Counted from the first letter of the stretch, positions 24,006 through 33,833 are shown. The stretch is 64,000 nucleotides of DNA from Pseudomonas knackmussii B13 (GCF_000689415.1 NZ_HG322950.1:4223501-4287500); one strand, 5' to 3'. The notes: a model not told the origin generated them from the letters alone. Translations and numbers: made by a program.

Positions 24006-24902
24006 ATGTCCCGAATCAACGCTTCCAGCCTGGTCGGCGTGACCAGCGCCAGCTTTTTCGTGCTGCTCTGGAGCAGCGCCGCCATCGTTTCCAAGTGGGG
24101 TCTCGCCCACGCCTCGCCCGTGGCCTTCCTGATCGGCCGCTTCGCCATCGCCCTCGGCGCCCTGCTGATCCTCGGCCCGCTGCTTGGCCTGCGCCTGCCG
24201 AAGCAGCCGCGCGAACGCCGCCGCGCCCTGCTCACCGGTCTCGTGCTGCTCGGCTTCTACCCGATCTGCTACGTCTGGGCCCTGCAACTGCAGGTCACGC
24301 CGGGGCTGATCGCCACCCTGCTCGGCGTGCAGCCGATCCTCACCGGGCTGCTCACCGAGCGGCGCTTCTCCGCGGCACGTCTGGTCGGCCTGCTGCTCGG
24401 CCTTGGCGGCCTGGTGCTGGTGGTCTGGCAAGGCATCGGCATGGCCGGCCTCACCCTCGGCGGGCTCGCCTGCGCTCTGCTGGCGCTGCTCGGCATCACC
24501 TTCGGCACCTTGCTGCAGAAGGGCCTGACCGAGAGCCCGCTGGGTAGCCTGCCGCTGCAGTACGTCGCCGGCCTGCTGCTGTGCCTGGCGCTGCTGCCGA
24601 CCCAGCCGCTGCATTTCGACTGGAGCCCGGAGTTGCTGCTTAGCCTCCTGTGGATGGGCCTGCTGGTGTCGGTGGGAGCGACCCTGCTGCTCTACCGGCT
24701 GATCGCGCGCGGCAACCTGGTGCAGGTCACCAGCCTGTTCTACCTGGTGCCGGCGGTGACCGCACTGCTCGACTACCTGGCCTTCGGCAACCGACTCGGC
24801 CCGCTCAGCCTGCTCGGCATGGCGCTGATCGTGGTCGGCCTGCTGCTGGTGTTCCGCCAGCCACGCGAGCGCGGCGGCGAAGCGCAAACCGAAGGTAGCT
24901 GA
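24006..24902 (+). CDS. EamA-family (DMT) transporter
   Basis: A 298-residue inner-membrane protein with ten hydrophobic helices in two EamA repeats; the second repeat starts near residue 150. Typical points are LLWSSAAIVSKWGL in helix 1 and the terminal GMALIVVGLLLVFRQ. It is a drug/metabolite exporter of unknown substrate. It is convergent with a second EamA gene, the stops being five bases apart. Confidence 0.86.
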   Translation: MSRINASSLVGVTSASFFVLLWSSAAIVSKWGLAHASPVAFLIGRFAIALGALLILGPLLGLRLPKQPRERRRALLTGLVLLGFYPICYVWALQLQVTPGLIATLLGVQPILTGLLTERRFSAARLVGLLLGLGGLVLVVWQGIGMAGLTLGGLACALLALLGITFGTLLQKGLTESPLGSLPLQYVAGLLLCLALLPTQPLHFDWSPELLLSLLWMGLLVSVGATLLLYRLIARGNLVQVTSLFYLVPAVTALLDYLAFGNRLGPLSLLGMALIVVGLLLVFRQPRERGGEAQTEGS

Positions 24903-24907
24903 GCCGC

Positions 24908-25813
24908 TCAGGCGCTTTGCGCGTCCCGTGCCACAGGCGCGGGACGCAGCACCAGCCAGAGCGCCAGGGCGATCAGTACGCCGCCCTGCAGATGCGCCCA
25001 GGACACCTGTTCGCCCAGGAACAGCACGCCCCAGAACACCCCGAACGGCGGGATCAGGAAGGTCACCGTCATGGTCTTCAGCGGGCCGATGTCGGCGAGC
25101 AGGCGGAAGTACACGATGTAAGCGAAGGACGTGCAGAGCAGCCCGAGCCCGGCCAGGGCCAGCCATATCGACGGCTGGGCCAGGGGCGCCAGCGGCATGT
25201 CCAGGCTGGTGGCGGCGAACACCGGCAGCAGGCAAAGGGTCGCGCCCAGTTGGTTGGCGAAGGCGGTGACGCGGCTGTCCAGCCCGCCCTGGTCGTTGAC
25301 CCAGCGCTTGGTCAGGTAGCCGGCGAAACCGTAGCAGGTGGTTGCCACCAGGCAGGCGCCGGCGCCCAGCAGCAGCTTGCTGTCGAAGGGAGCGGGACCG
25401 GCGCCGCTGAGCACCGCCACGCCAGCCAGCCCCATGCCGATGCCGAGGGCCTTCGCCGGGGTCAGGCGCTCGCCGAAGAACAGGCTGCCGACCAGCACGC
25501 CCATCAGTGGCGTGGTGGCGTTGAAGATCGCCGAGTAGCCCGCCGGCAGGAAGCGCGCAGCAAGGCTGAACATCAGCACCGGAATGCCCGAGCTGATGGT
25601 GCCGATCAGCAGCATCGCCTTGAGCTTGCCGCGAAACGCCCAGGGCACGCGCATCGCACCCAGGATGGCGAACAGGCCGATGGCCGAGAGCACCACGCGC
25701 AGGAACGCGGTCGGCATCACGCCGATGGCCGGCACCAGCTGGCGCATGAACAGGAAACTGGCACCCCAGATGGCGGCCAGGCTGAAAAGGCGAAGCAGAT
25801 CGGTTGGGCGCAT
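24908..25813 (-). CDS. EamA-family (DMT) transporter
   Basis: A 301-residue protein with ten membrane helices and two EamA repeats. The N-terminus MRPTDLLRLFSLAAIWGASFLF is typical of RhtA/YdcZ-like exporters. Sequence identity with the convergent neighbour is low outside family positions, so this is not a recent tandem duplication. The substrate is unknown. Confidence 0.86.
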   Translation of the reverse strand: MRPTDLLRLFSLAAIWGASFLFMRQLVPAIGVMPTAFLRVVLSAIGLFAILGAMRVPWAFRGKLKAMLLIGTISSGIPVLMFSLAARFLPAGYSAIFNATTPLMGVLVGSLFFGERLTPAKALGIGMGLAGVAVLSGAGPAPFDSKLLLGAGACLVATTCYGFAGYLTKRWVNDQGGLDSRVTAFANQLGATLCLLPVFAATSLDMPLAPLAQPSIWLALAGLGLLCTSFAYIVYFRLLADIGPLKTMTVTFLIPPFGVFWGVLFLGEQVSWAHLQGGVLIALALWLVLRPAPVARDAQSA

Positions 25814-25977
25814 GACGGCGGTTCGAGGCAGGAAGAAGGTGACGAGCTTAACCGCATGGGTGCGCGCGGCAACACGGAGGTGACTTTCAAACTCCGACCG
25901 CCCGGTCGGTCGGCGCGCTTTCGCCCCTCCGGGACTCTGGCTAAGCTCGCTTCACTCCCCTCAAGCGAGCCGCGTCC

Positions 25978-27702
25978 ATGTCCCACGCCCTGATCGCACA
26001 GGCCATCCTGCAAGGATTCGACGACTACCGCGAAGGCTTCCGGCAGATCACCGACGGCGCCCCGGCGCGCTTCGAGCAGGCGCAATGGCAGGAAATCCAG
26101 CACGCCTCGGCGGCGCGCATCAACCTCTACGAGGAGAAGGTCGGCGAGACGGTGGCGCGCCTGACCCGCGAGTTCGCGGCGGCCGACCTGCAGGACGTCG
26201 AGCGCTGGCCGCTGATCAAGAGCGCCTACATCGGCCTGATCGACCCGCGCAACGACGACGAGCTGGCGGAAACCTGGTTCAACTCGATCTTCTGCGGCCT
26301 GTTCAGCCACGACAACATCAGCGACGGCACCATGTTCGTGCACACCACGCGGCCGTCGCTGCGCCCCCACGCGCGCGATCCGCACACCCGCATCTATCGT
26401 CCGCAAGGCCACCTGCGCAAGACGCTGGAACAAATCCTCGTCGACTACCGCTTCAATGTGCCCTACGAGGATGCCGAAGGCGACCTGGCGCGCCTGGAAA
26501 CGCTGCTGCACAGCAACCTGCCGGACTGGGTATGCAAGGACCCGGAACTGACCCTGGAGCTGATCGGCTCGGTGTTCTACCGCAACAAGGGCGCCTACCT
26601 GGTCGGTCGCCTGTTCACCCCGGACGAGCAGTGGCCGCTGGTGTTCCCGCTGATCCACCGTGAGGGCCAGGGCATCCGTTTCGACACCGTGATCACCGAC
26701 GAGGCGGAGGTGTCGATCATCTTCTCCTTCACCCGCTCCTACTTCATGGTCGACGTGCCGGTGCCGGCGGAGCTGGTGGCCTTCCTCAAGCGCCTGCTGC
26801 CGGGCAAGCACATCGCCGAGCTGTACACCTCGATCGGCTTCTACAAACAGGGCAAGAGCGAGTTCTACCGTGCGCTGATCAACCACCTGGCGACCACCGA
26901 CGACCGCTTCGTCATGGCCCCCGGCGTGCGCGGGATGGTGATGAGCGTGTTCACCCTCCCCGGCTTCAACACCGTGTTCAAGATCATCAAGGACAACTTC
27001 AACCCGGCGAAGACCGTCGACCACGCCACCGTGGTGCAGAAGTACCAGCTGGTGAAGAACCACGACCGCGTCGGCCGCCTGGCCGACACCCAGCAGTTCG
27101 CCGACTTCCGCTTCCCGCTGAGCAAGTTCGACCCCGAGTGCCTGGCCGAGCTGCTGGAAGTAGCGCCCTCCACCGTGGTGCTCGAAGGCGACGTGGTGCT
27201 GATCCGCCATTGCTGGACCGAGCGCCGCATGACCCCGCTGAACCTCTACCTGGAACACGCCACCGAAACCCAGCAGCAGGAAACCCTCTACGACTACGGC
27301 CTGGCCATCAAGCAGCTGGCGGCGGCCAACATCTTCCCCGGCGACATGCTGCTGAAGAACTTCGGCGTCACCCGCCACGGCCGCGTGGTGTTCTACGACT
27401 ACGACGAAATCCTCTACCTCACCGAAGTGAACTTCCGGCACATCCCGCCGCCGCGCTACGAAGAGGACGAGATGGCCTCCGAGCCCTGGTACTCGGTGGG
27501 GCCGAACGACGTCTTCCCCGAGGAGTTCCCGCGCTTCCTGTTCGCCGACCTCAAGCAGCGCCGGCTGTTCGCCAAGCTGCACGGCGACCTCTATGACGCC
27601 GACTACTGGAAGGGCCTGCAGGCGCAGATCCGCGCGGGCAAGGTGATCGACGTCTTCCCCTATCGGCGCAACGAATTGCCGGAGAAGGCGCTGGCGGAAT
27701 AA
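25978..27702 (+). CDS. aceK: Isocitrate dehydrogenase kinase/phosphatase AceK
   Basis: A 574-residue AceK of normal length. The N-terminal regulatory part (about 1-300) includes DPRNDDELAETWFNS and YRNKGAYLVGRL. The kinase-like C-terminal part has VLIRHCWTERRMTPLNLYL, then GDMLLKNFGVTRHGRVVFYDYDEI with the catalytic Asp region. It phosphorylates and dephosphorylates isocitrate dehydrogenase, directing carbon to the glyoxylate shunt on acetate or fatty acids. It is a single-gene unit; a REP-like element and a REPIN follow. Confidence 0.95.
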   Translation: MSHALIAQAILQGFDDYREGFRQITDGAPARFEQAQWQEIQHASAARINLYEEKVGETVARLTREFAAADLQDVERWPLIKSAYIGLIDPRNDDELAETWFNSIFCGLFSHDNISDGTMFVHTTRPSLRPHARDPHTRIYRPQGHLRKTLEQILVDYRFNVPYEDAEGDLARLETLLHSNLPDWVCKDPELTLELIGSVFYRNKGAYLVGRLFTPDEQWPLVFPLIHREGQGIRFDTVITDEAEVSIIFSFTRSYFMVDVPVPAELVAFLKRLLPGKHIAELYTSIGFYKQGKSEFYRALINHLATTDDRFVMAPGVRGMVMSVFTLPGFNTVFKIIKDNFNPAKTVDHATVVQKYQLVKNHDRVGRLADTQQFADFRFPLSKFDPECLAELLEVAPSTVVLEGDVVLIRHCWTERRMTPLNLYLEHATETQQQETLYDYGLAIKQLAAANIFPGDMLLKNFGVTRHGRVVFYDYDEILYLTEVNFRHIPPPRYEEDEMASEPWYSVGPNDVFPEEFPRFLFADLKQRRLFAKLHGDLYDADYWKGLQAQIRAGKVIDVFPYRRNELPEKALAE

Positions 27703-27716
27703 GAACAGCGTCCTAC

Positions 27717-27780
27717 GTAGGATGGGTTGAGGCACGAAACCCATGCAGCATGGGTTTCGCTGCGCTCAACCGTATCCTAC
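27717..27780. repeat. REP-like inverted repeat (GTAGGATGGGTTGAGG family)
   Basis: A compact copy of the element at 5155-5278: GTAGGATGGGTTGAGGCACG and its inverse ending GTATCCTAC, with ACCCATGCAGCATGGGT at the centre. It lies just after aceK. Confidence 0.8.
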
Positions 27781-27811
27781 GAGCCCGTGAAACCCAGGGT
27801 ACGGTCCCCTT

Positions 27812-27858
27812 GTAGGAGCGGCCCATGGCCGCGAATCGCGCGCATGGCGCGCTCCTAC
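27812..27858. repeat. REPIN (inverted REP pair)
   Basis: GTAGGAGCGGCCCATGGCCGC arm and an inverted arm ending GCGCGCTCCTAC, between aceK and the convergent GlxA-type regulator gene. Confidence 0.85.
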
Positions 27859-27882
27859 AGGTGTACGCAGTGCTCCCCGGCG

Positions 27883-28836
27883 CTAACCCCTGAACGCCTG
27901 CCGATACGCACTCGGCGACACCCCCAGCGCCGCAGCGAAATGCTGGCGCAACGAGGCGACCGAACCGAAGCCCGACAGGCAGGCGACCTCGGGGATCGGC
28001 TGTTCGGTGGACTCCAGCAACCGCTGCGCCAGGGCCAGGCGCTCGCTGCGCAGCCAGTCGCCCAGGGTGCTGCCGGTCAACTGGCGGAAATGCCGGCTGA
28101 AGCTGCGCCGGCTCATCAACGCGCGCTCGGCCAGGCTGTCCAGGTCATGGGGCTGGTCGAGGCGCTCGCGCACCCAGTCGAGCAGGCCGGACAGCCGGTT
28201 GTCCCGCGCAGTCGCCGGCAAGGGCTGCTCGACGAACTGCGCCTGGCCACCCTGCCGGTGCGGTGCCACCACCATGTAGCGCGCCTGCTGGTTGCTCAGT
28301 TGCGCGCCGCAGCGCTCGCGCAGCAGGTGCAGGCAGCAGTCGATGCCCGCCACGGTGCCGGCGGAAGTCAGGATCGGGCCGTCGTCGACGTAGAGCACGT
28401 CCGGCGCCACGCGCACCGCCGGAAAACGCTGGGTGAACTGCTCCGCGCACAGCCAGTGGGTGGTCGCCACGCGACCGTCGAGCAGCCCGGTTTCGGCCAG
28501 GACGAAGGCCCCCAGGCACAGGCCGACCAGTTGCGCGCCGCGCTCGGCGGCGGCCACCAGGGCGTCGAGCAGCGCTTGCGGCGGGCGTTCCTCGGGATCG
28601 CGCCAGCTCGGAACTATCACGGTGTCGGCGCTGGCCAGCGCTTCCAGGCCGTGCTCCGTGACAATGCTGAAGCCGGCGCTGGTGCGCAGCGGCCCGGGTT
28701 CGGCGGCGCACACGAGCAGCTCGAAGCGCACCCGCTCGCCGCCCGGATCACCTTCGCCGAAGACCAGGCAAGGGACCGACAGGTGGAAGGGGCTGATCTG
28801 GTCGAAGGCGACCACGGCGACACGGTGCAGGTCCAT
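27883..28836 (-). CDS. GlxA-family (DJ-1/PfpI plus AraC) regulator
   Basis: A 317-residue regulator. The N-terminal DJ-1/PfpI-like domain contains the nucleophile-elbow-like LVGLCLGAFVLAETGLLDGR (near residue 120), and the C-terminus has two AraC helix-turn-helix motifs (LDSLAERALMSRRSFSRHF and IPEVACLSGFGSVASLRQHF). ATG 28836 (MDLHRVAVVAFDQ) is chosen because it begins right at the domain. It is divergent from the cysteine hydrolase gene and may control it; the effector is unknown. Confidence 0.87.
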   Translation of the reverse strand: MDLHRVAVVAFDQISPFHLSVPCLVFGEGDPGGERVRFELLVCAAEPGPLRTSAGFSIVTEHGLEALASADTVIVPSWRDPEERPPQALLDALVAAAERGAQLVGLCLGAFVLAETGLLDGRVATTHWLCAEQFTQRFPAVRVAPDVLYVDDGPILTSAGTVAGIDCCLHLLRERCGAQLSNQQARYMVVAPHRQGGQAQFVEQPLPATARDNRLSGLLDWVRERLDQPHDLDSLAERALMSRRSFSRHFRQLTGSTLGDWLRSERLALAQRLLESTEQPIPEVACLSGFGSVASLRQHFAAALGVSPSAYRQAFRG

Positions 28837-28960
28837 GGCGGGCAATCCGGCGAGCGAAGGAGTTGGCCCAATTCTAGCGAAAGCTGTCATCCGGGCCACT
28901 CACGGCGACGCCGATCGTCGCCCCACAATGGCTCCACTTCCCACCCAAAGAGGCCTCGCC

Positions 28961-29590
28961 ATGAGCCAGAAAGCCAAACGCGCCCTGATCGTCATCGACG
29001 TGCAGAACGAATACTTCGACGGCAACCTGCGCATCGAATACCCGCCGGTCCGGGAGTCCCTGCCCAACATCCTGCGCGCCATGGACGCCGCCCAGGCTGC
29101 CGGCATCCCGGTCGTGCGGGTGCTGCACCTGGCACCGGAGAGCGCGCCGATCTTCGCTGTCGGCAGCCACGGCGCCGCCCTGCACCCCGAAGTGGCGGCG
29201 CGGCCCTACCAGCATGAAGTGACCAAGTCCGAAGCCAGCGCCCTGTTCGGCACCGGCCTGGGCGACTGGCTGCGCGAGCGGAATATCGACACCCTGGCCA
29301 TCGTCGGCTACATGACCCACAACTGCGACGACGCCACCGCGCGGCAGGCGGCCCATGAGGGCTGGGACGTGGAGTTCCTGCACGACGCCAGCGGCTCGCT
29401 GCCCTACGCCAACCGCGCTGGCGCGGCCACCGCCGAGGAGATTCACCGGGTGTTCAGCGTGGTGCTGCATTCGTCGTTCGCCGCGGTGCTGAGCACGGAC
29501 GAGTGGGTAGCAGCCGTGAAGAGTGGCGAAGCGCCGGAGCGCGACAACGTCTATCTGTCGAACCAGCGGGCCATCAACGCCCGCGGATAA
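28961..29590 (+). CDS. Isochorismatase-like cysteine hydrolase
   Basis: A 209-residue isochorismatase-superfamily protein. The catalytic triad is visible as Asp in LIVIDVQNEYFDG, Lys in HEVTKSEASALFGT, and Cys in YMTHNCDDATARQAAHEG. The combination suggests an amide or nicotinamidase-like hydrolase. ATG 28961 follows AGAGGC. It is divergent from the GlxA-type regulator gene, which often controls such hydrolases. The substrate is unknown. Confidence 0.86.
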   Translation: MSQKAKRALIVIDVQNEYFDGNLRIEYPPVRESLPNILRAMDAAQAAGIPVVRVLHLAPESAPIFAVGSHGAALHPEVAARPYQHEVTKSEASALFGTGLGDWLRERNIDTLAIVGYMTHNCDDATARQAAHEGWDVEFLHDASGSLPYANRAGAATAEEIHRVFSVVLHSSFAAVLSTDEWVAAVKSGEAPERDNVYLSNQRAINARG

Positions 29591-29595
29591 GAAAA

Positions 29596-29677
29596 CGGCG
29601 GATAACGTCGAACGCTATCCGCCGCACACCTCGGCCCATCCCGGACGTAGTGCGTATAACCGTTCGCGGTTATACGC
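29596..29677. terminator. Two hairpins between convergent genes
   Basis: CGGCGGATA (29596-29604) pairs with TATCCGCCG (29616-29624). A second stem, GCGTATAACCG (29652-29662), pairs with CGGTTATACGC (29667-29677) around TTCG. The first has a TTTTC tail when read on the minus strand, so it could end the leftward DUF2937 transcript. Both resemble dispersed Pseudomonas intergenic elements. Confidence 0.55.
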
Positions 29678-29720
29678 CGCCCAGCGGAGGGTTCCTTTCT
29701 ATTCGCGACTCAACCGGCTC

Positions 29721-30248
29721 TCAATTCCAGTGCCGCCGCGCCGCCGTCTGGCGGTTGTCGCCGAAGCCGGCCAGCGCTCCGATCGACACAATGATCAGCT
29801 CGACGATCCACGACAGCAGCAGGCCGCCGCCAATCGCCCAGCCGATGGCTTCCGGCGACAGCAGCACCTGGTAGCTGTAGCCGCTCAGGGTTTCTTCCAA
29901 CAGTTCGCGGTTGGGCGCACTGAACAGGTGCCAGGCGCGGGTGTACCAGGGGCCTTGAAGAATCTGCCATTCGCGGTCGAACAGCTGGGAACGGCGCAGC
30001 ACGCGCTCGACGTTGTCGCCGTCGCGCTGGAACACCGGGTCGGGGCTGCCGCGGTAATGCGCCACCAGGGCATTGAGATCGCCGCTGAAGTACTGCCCCG
30101 CCGTGCTGCGGAAGCCGTCCAGGGCCTGCGCCGCTTCCGCCCGATGGGCATCCACACGCAGGGCGTAATCCTTGATGAAGCCCGGCACCTGCACCCCGAC
30201 CAGCAGGCCGATGGCGAACAGCACCAGGCGAATGTAACTGCGCAGCAT
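29721..30248 (-). CDS. DUF2937 membrane protein
   Basis: A 175-residue inner-membrane protein with a hydrophobic helix at the start (YIRLVLFAIGLLVGVQVPGF) and two near the end (EAIGWAIGGGLLLSWIVELIIVSIGALAGF). The middle (residues 30-120) is hydrophilic and probably periplasmic. This layout fits DUF2937. Function unknown. It starts 13 bases after the amidotransferase gene stops, so both are likely in one transcript. Confidence 0.75.
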   Translation of the reverse strand: MLRSYIRLVLFAIGLLVGVQVPGFIKDYALRVDAHRAEAAQALDGFRSTAGQYFSGDLNALVAHYRGSPDPVFQRDGDNVERVLRRSQLFDREWQILQGPWYTRAWHLFSAPNRELLEETLSGYSYQVLLSPEAIGWAIGGGLLLSWIVELIIVSIGALAGFGDNRQTAARRHWN

Positions 30249-30261
30249 GGGAGTCCCCCTC

Positions 30262-31035
30262 TCAGACGCGGCCCTGGTCGAGAATCTCACCGCGCCACCA
30301 GAGCATCCATTCGCCACTCTGTTGCAGGGTCCAGCTCTCGTTGTCGGTCAGCGGTTCGGTGGCGACCACCGTCACCACGTCGTCGGGCGTGGTTTCCGCC
30401 TGGAAGTCGACGGTCAGGTCGGCATCCTTCAGCCGCGCCGGGCCGAAGGGCGCGCGGCGGGTAATGTACGCCAGCTTGGTCGAACAGAAGGTGAACAACC
30501 AATCACCGTCGCTCAGCAGGCAGTTGAACACGCCTTTCTGGCGGTATTCGGCGCACGCCGAGATCAGCGTCGGCAGCAGCACCTCCACCGGCACCGGCTC
30601 GGGGAAGGCCCGGCGCACGCGGTTTAGCAGGTCGCAGAAAGCCGCTTCGCTATCGGTGTCGCCCACCGGCCGGTACATCCCCGGCGGCGGGTTGAAGTCG
30701 CTCAGCTGGCCGTTGTGCGCGAAGGTCCAGTAGCGCCCGCCGAGTTCGCGCACGAAGGGGTGGGTATTGGACAGGCAGACCTTGCCGACGTTGGCCTGGC
30801 GGATGTGGCCAATCACGGTTTCGCTCTTGATCGGGTAGCGCTGCACCAGGCGCGCCACTTCCGAATCGATGCTCGCCTGCGGGTCCTGGAACAGGCGCAC
30901 GCCGCGCCCTTCGTAGAAAGCGATGCCCCAGCCGTCGCGATGCGGGCCGGTGCCGCCACCGCGCTGCATCAGGCCGGTGAAGCTGAAGACGATATCGGTG
31001 GGCACGTTGGCGCTCATGCCGAGCAGTTCGCACAT
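30262..31035 (-). CDS. Class II glutamine amidotransferase (YafJ-like)
   Basis: A 257-residue stand-alone class II GATase. Met is followed directly by the nucleophile Cys2 (MCELLGMSAN), exposed after Met removal. Other marks are RDGWGIAFYEGRG, GHIRQANVGKVCLSNTHPF and FAHNGQL. Free-standing members such as YafJ are annotated as amidotransferases of unknown acceptor; some act on modified glutamyl compounds. It is upstream of the DUF2937 gene in a leftward unit. Confidence 0.9.
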   Translation of the reverse strand: MCELLGMSANVPTDIVFSFTGLMQRGGGTGPHRDGWGIAFYEGRGVRLFQDPQASIDSEVARLVQRYPIKSETVIGHIRQANVGKVCLSNTHPFVRELGGRYWTFAHNGQLSDFNPPPGMYRPVGDTDSEAAFCDLLNRVRRAFPEPVPVEVLLPTLISACAEYRQKGVFNCLLSDGDWLFTFCSTKLAYITRRAPFGPARLKDADLTVDFQAETTPDDVVTVVATEPLTDNESWTLQQSGEWMLWWRGEILDQGRV

Positions 31036-31205
31036 GGCTCAGACCTCCCGTGGCAGGCAGCCCGGCACGGGCAAGCAGGTGGAGTTGTCAGGGGCGCGCA
31101 TGGAGCGCGCGCTGTACAGAAACGGCATCGGGCAGGTTCCGCAGGGACGATGCCGTCATGCTGAACGCCGATCCGGCGCCGCGCAAGGGCGGCGCCCAGG
31201 CAGGA

Positions 31206-31676
31206 TCAGAGGCGCGGCTCGATGCGCATGCGGCGGTCGCCACGCTCGTCGGTGCGGCTGTCGACGTCGGGCATGAGCGAGGGCTGCATCATCTGCCGCA
31301 TGGTCGGCTCGGCTTCCGCCTCGGCGCGCTCGCGGCGCTTCTTCGCGGCACGTTCGATCGGCCAGCGCACGGCGACGAAGATCAGGTAGACGACGAAGGC
31401 CGCCAACAGTACCAGGGCCAGATCGGAGACCGCGCGCCAGGCGTTGTTGCCGACCTTGAACAGGATGTCCAGGGCGGTGATGGCGATGGCCGGGGCGTAC
31501 TCGTTGTTCGCCGGGTCGACCGGGGTCGGGGTGAACAGCAGGACCAGCACAATCACCCGCAGCGGCTCGCGCAGCCAACGCCACATCCAGTCGGTCATCA
31601 GGAACCAGACCAGCAGCAGACCTAAGCCAGCAGCCAGGTAGACGGCCCAGGCGAGTTCATAATCGTGTTGGTTCAT
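31206..31676 (-). CDS. Hypothetical membrane protein
   Basis: A 156-residue protein with three hydrophobic helices (about residues 10-27, 38-50 and 82-104) and a charged, Glu/Arg-rich cytoplasmic tail (AAKKRRERAEAEAEPT). It is divergent from the oligopeptidase gene, the order I recall around PA1304-PA1305 in P. aeruginosa. No family with known function is recognised. Confidence 0.72.
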   Translation of the reverse strand: MNQHDYELAWAVYLAAGLGLLLVWFLMTDWMWRWLREPLRVIVLVLLFTPTPVDPANNEYAPAIAITALDILFKVGNNAWRAVSDLALVLLAAFVVYLIFVAVRWPIERAAKKRRERAEAEAEPTMRQMMQPSLMPDVDSRTDERGDRRMRIEPRL

Positions 31677-31775
31677 GCGCGTGCGTGCGATGGCGGCGGA
31701 GGGGGGCTTATGATAGCCCTTTTTTACTTGCGGGTGCGCAGCCGGGCGTCACCCCTGCCCCGCCAAGGAGCCGAC

Positions 31776-33833
31776 ATGACCGACCGCCAGCCCCCCATCG
31801 CCCGCCGCGAAGCCGCCGCCGACCCTTACGCCTGGCTGGAGAACCGCGATGCCGAGGAGGTGCTCGACTACCTCAAGGCGGAGAACGCCTACCTCGACGA
31901 GCAACTGGCCGACCAGCAAGCGCTGCGCGAAAAGCTCTTCCAGGAGATCAAGGGCCGCATCCGCGAGACCGACCTCTCGCTGCCCTCGCCCTGGGGCCCC
32001 TGGATGTACTACCAGCGCACCACCGCCGGCGACGAATACCCGCGTCACTACCGCTGCCCGCGCCCGGCCGATGGCTCCCTGGTCGTGGACGAGAACGCCG
32101 AGCAGTTGCTGCTCGACCCCAATGAACTGGCCGCCGGTGGCTTCCTCTCCCTCGGCGCTTTCAGCATCAGCCAGGATCATTCGCGCCTGGCCTACAGCCT
32201 CGACACCAGCGGCGACGAGATCTACCAGCTCTACGTCAAGGACCTCGACAGCGGCGCGGTGACGGAGCTGCCCTTCGACGACTGCGACGGCAGCATGACC
32301 TGGGCCAACGACAGCCGCACGCTGTTCTTCGGCGAGCTGGACGACACCCATCGCCCGCACAAGCTGTACCGCCACACCCTCGGTGAGGAAGGCGCCGAGC
32401 TGGTCTTCGAGGAGCCCGACGGGCGCTTCTTCCTGCACTGCTACCGCGCCAGTTCCGAGCGCCAGCTGGTGCTGCTGCTCGGCAGCAAGACCACCAGCGA
32501 AGCCTGGGTGCTCGATGCGGAAACCCCGCGCGGTGAGTTCCGCTGCCTGGCGCCGCGCCAGGAAGAGCACGAGTACCACGTCGACCACGGCCTGCTCGAC
32601 GGCGAGTGGACCTGGTTCGTGCGCAGCAACCAGAGCGGCATCAACTTCGCCCTCTACACCGCCAGCGAAGCGCAGCCGACCCGCGAGCACTGGCGCGAGC
32701 TGATCGCCCACCGCGACAGCGTGATGCTCGAAGACATCACCCTGAACCGCGACGCCTTCATCCTCAGCCTGCGCGAAGGCGGCCTGCCGATCATCGAAGT
32801 GCGCGCGCAAGGACAGGAGCCGCGCCGCGTCGAGCTGCCGGACGCGGCCTACAACCTGTACGTGCAGGACAGCCTGGAGTTCCACAGCCAGGTGATCCGC
32901 CTGCGCTACGAAGCGCTCAACCGCCCCGCGCAGATCCGCCAGCTGGGCCTGCTCGACGGCGAGCAGAAAGTCCTCAAGGAAACCCCGGTGGAAGGCCCGT
33001 TCGACGCCGACGCCTACGTGAGCCGCCGGCTCTGGGCAACGAGCGTGGACGGCGTGCAGGTGCCGATCAGCCTGGTAGCGCGCCGCGAGGTGCTCGACGG
33101 CATCGCCGCTGGCCGCCCTGCGCCGCTCTACCTCTACGGCTACGGCGCCTACGGCATGAGCCTCGATCCCTGGTTCTCCCACGCCCGCCTGAGCCTGCTG
33201 GAGCGCGGCTTCGTCTTCGCCATCGCCCACGTCCGCGGCGGCGGCGAACTGGGCGAGGCCTGGTACCGCGCCGGCAAGCTGGCGCACAAGCAGAACAGCT
33301 TCAGCGACTTCATCGCCTGCGCCGAACACCTCTGCGCCGAGGGCTACAGCACCCCGCAACAGACCGCGATCAGCGGCGGCAGCGCCGGCGGCCTGCTGAT
33401 GGGCGCGGTGCTCAACCAGCGCCCGCAGCAGTTCGCCGCAGCCATTGCCGAAGTGCCTTTCGTGGACGTACTCAACAGCATGCTCAACCCCGACCTGCCG
33501 CTGACCGTCACCGAGTACGACGAGTGGGGCAACCCGCAGGAGCCGGAGGTGTACCAGCGCATCCGCGCCTACGCGCCCTACGAGAACGTCTGTGCCCAGG
33601 ACTACCCGGCGATGCTGGTGGTGGCCGGCTACAACGACAGCCGCGTGCAGTACTGGGAAGCGGCCAAGTGGGTGGCCAAGCTGCGCGTCAGCAAGACCGA
33701 CGACAAGCTGCTGCTGCTCAAGACAGAACTGGGAGCCGGCCACGGCGGCATGAGCGGCCGCTACCAGGGCCTGAAGGACGTGGCGCTGGAATACGGCTTC
33801 CTGCTGAAGGTACTGGGGCTGGAGCAGGCCTGA
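31776..33833 (+). CDS. S9 prolyl oligopeptidase-type peptidase
   Basis: A 685-residue protein of the oligopeptidase B/prolyl oligopeptidase family. An N-terminal seven-bladed propeller (about residues 70-400) precedes an alpha/beta hydrolase domain. The catalytic Ser lies in AISGGSAGGLLMG, with Asp and His expected in YNDSRVQYWEA and GAGHGGMSGRYQG. It cleaves short peptides in the cytoplasm; no signal peptide is present. ATG 31776 follows AAGGAG. The stop overlaps the start of the next gene (TGATG). Confidence 0.93.
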   Translation: MTDRQPPIARREAAADPYAWLENRDAEEVLDYLKAENAYLDEQLADQQALREKLFQEIKGRIRETDLSLPSPWGPWMYYQRTTAGDEYPRHYRCPRPADGSLVVDENAEQLLLDPNELAAGGFLSLGAFSISQDHSRLAYSLDTSGDEIYQLYVKDLDSGAVTELPFDDCDGSMTWANDSRTLFFGELDDTHRPHKLYRHTLGEEGAELVFEEPDGRFFLHCYRASSERQLVLLLGSKTTSEAWVLDAETPRGEFRCLAPRQEEHEYHVDHGLLDGEWTWFVRSNQSGINFALYTASEAQPTREHWRELIAHRDSVMLEDITLNRDAFILSLREGGLPIIEVRAQGQEPRRVELPDAAYNLYVQDSLEFHSQVIRLRYEALNRPAQIRQLGLLDGEQKVLKETPVEGPFDADAYVSRRLWATSVDGVQVPISLVARREVLDGIAAGRPAPLYLYGYGAYGMSLDPWFSHARLSLLERGFVFAIAHVRGGGELGEAWYRAGKLAHKQNSFSDFIACAEHLCAEGYSTPQQTAISGGSAGGLLMGAVLNQRPQQFAAAIAEVPFVDVLNSMLNPDLPLTVTEYDEWGNPQEPEVYQRIRAYAPYENVCAQDYPAMLVVAGYNDSRVQYWEAAKWVAKLRVSKTDDKLLLLKTELGAGHGGMSGRYQGLKDVALEYGFLLKVLGLEQA

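Noticed and set aside
31749..33743. Long open frames opposite real genes, such as the 664-codon frame antisense to the oligopeptidase gene
   Set aside because: High GC content makes long antisense frames common; the sense frame has complete family motifs.
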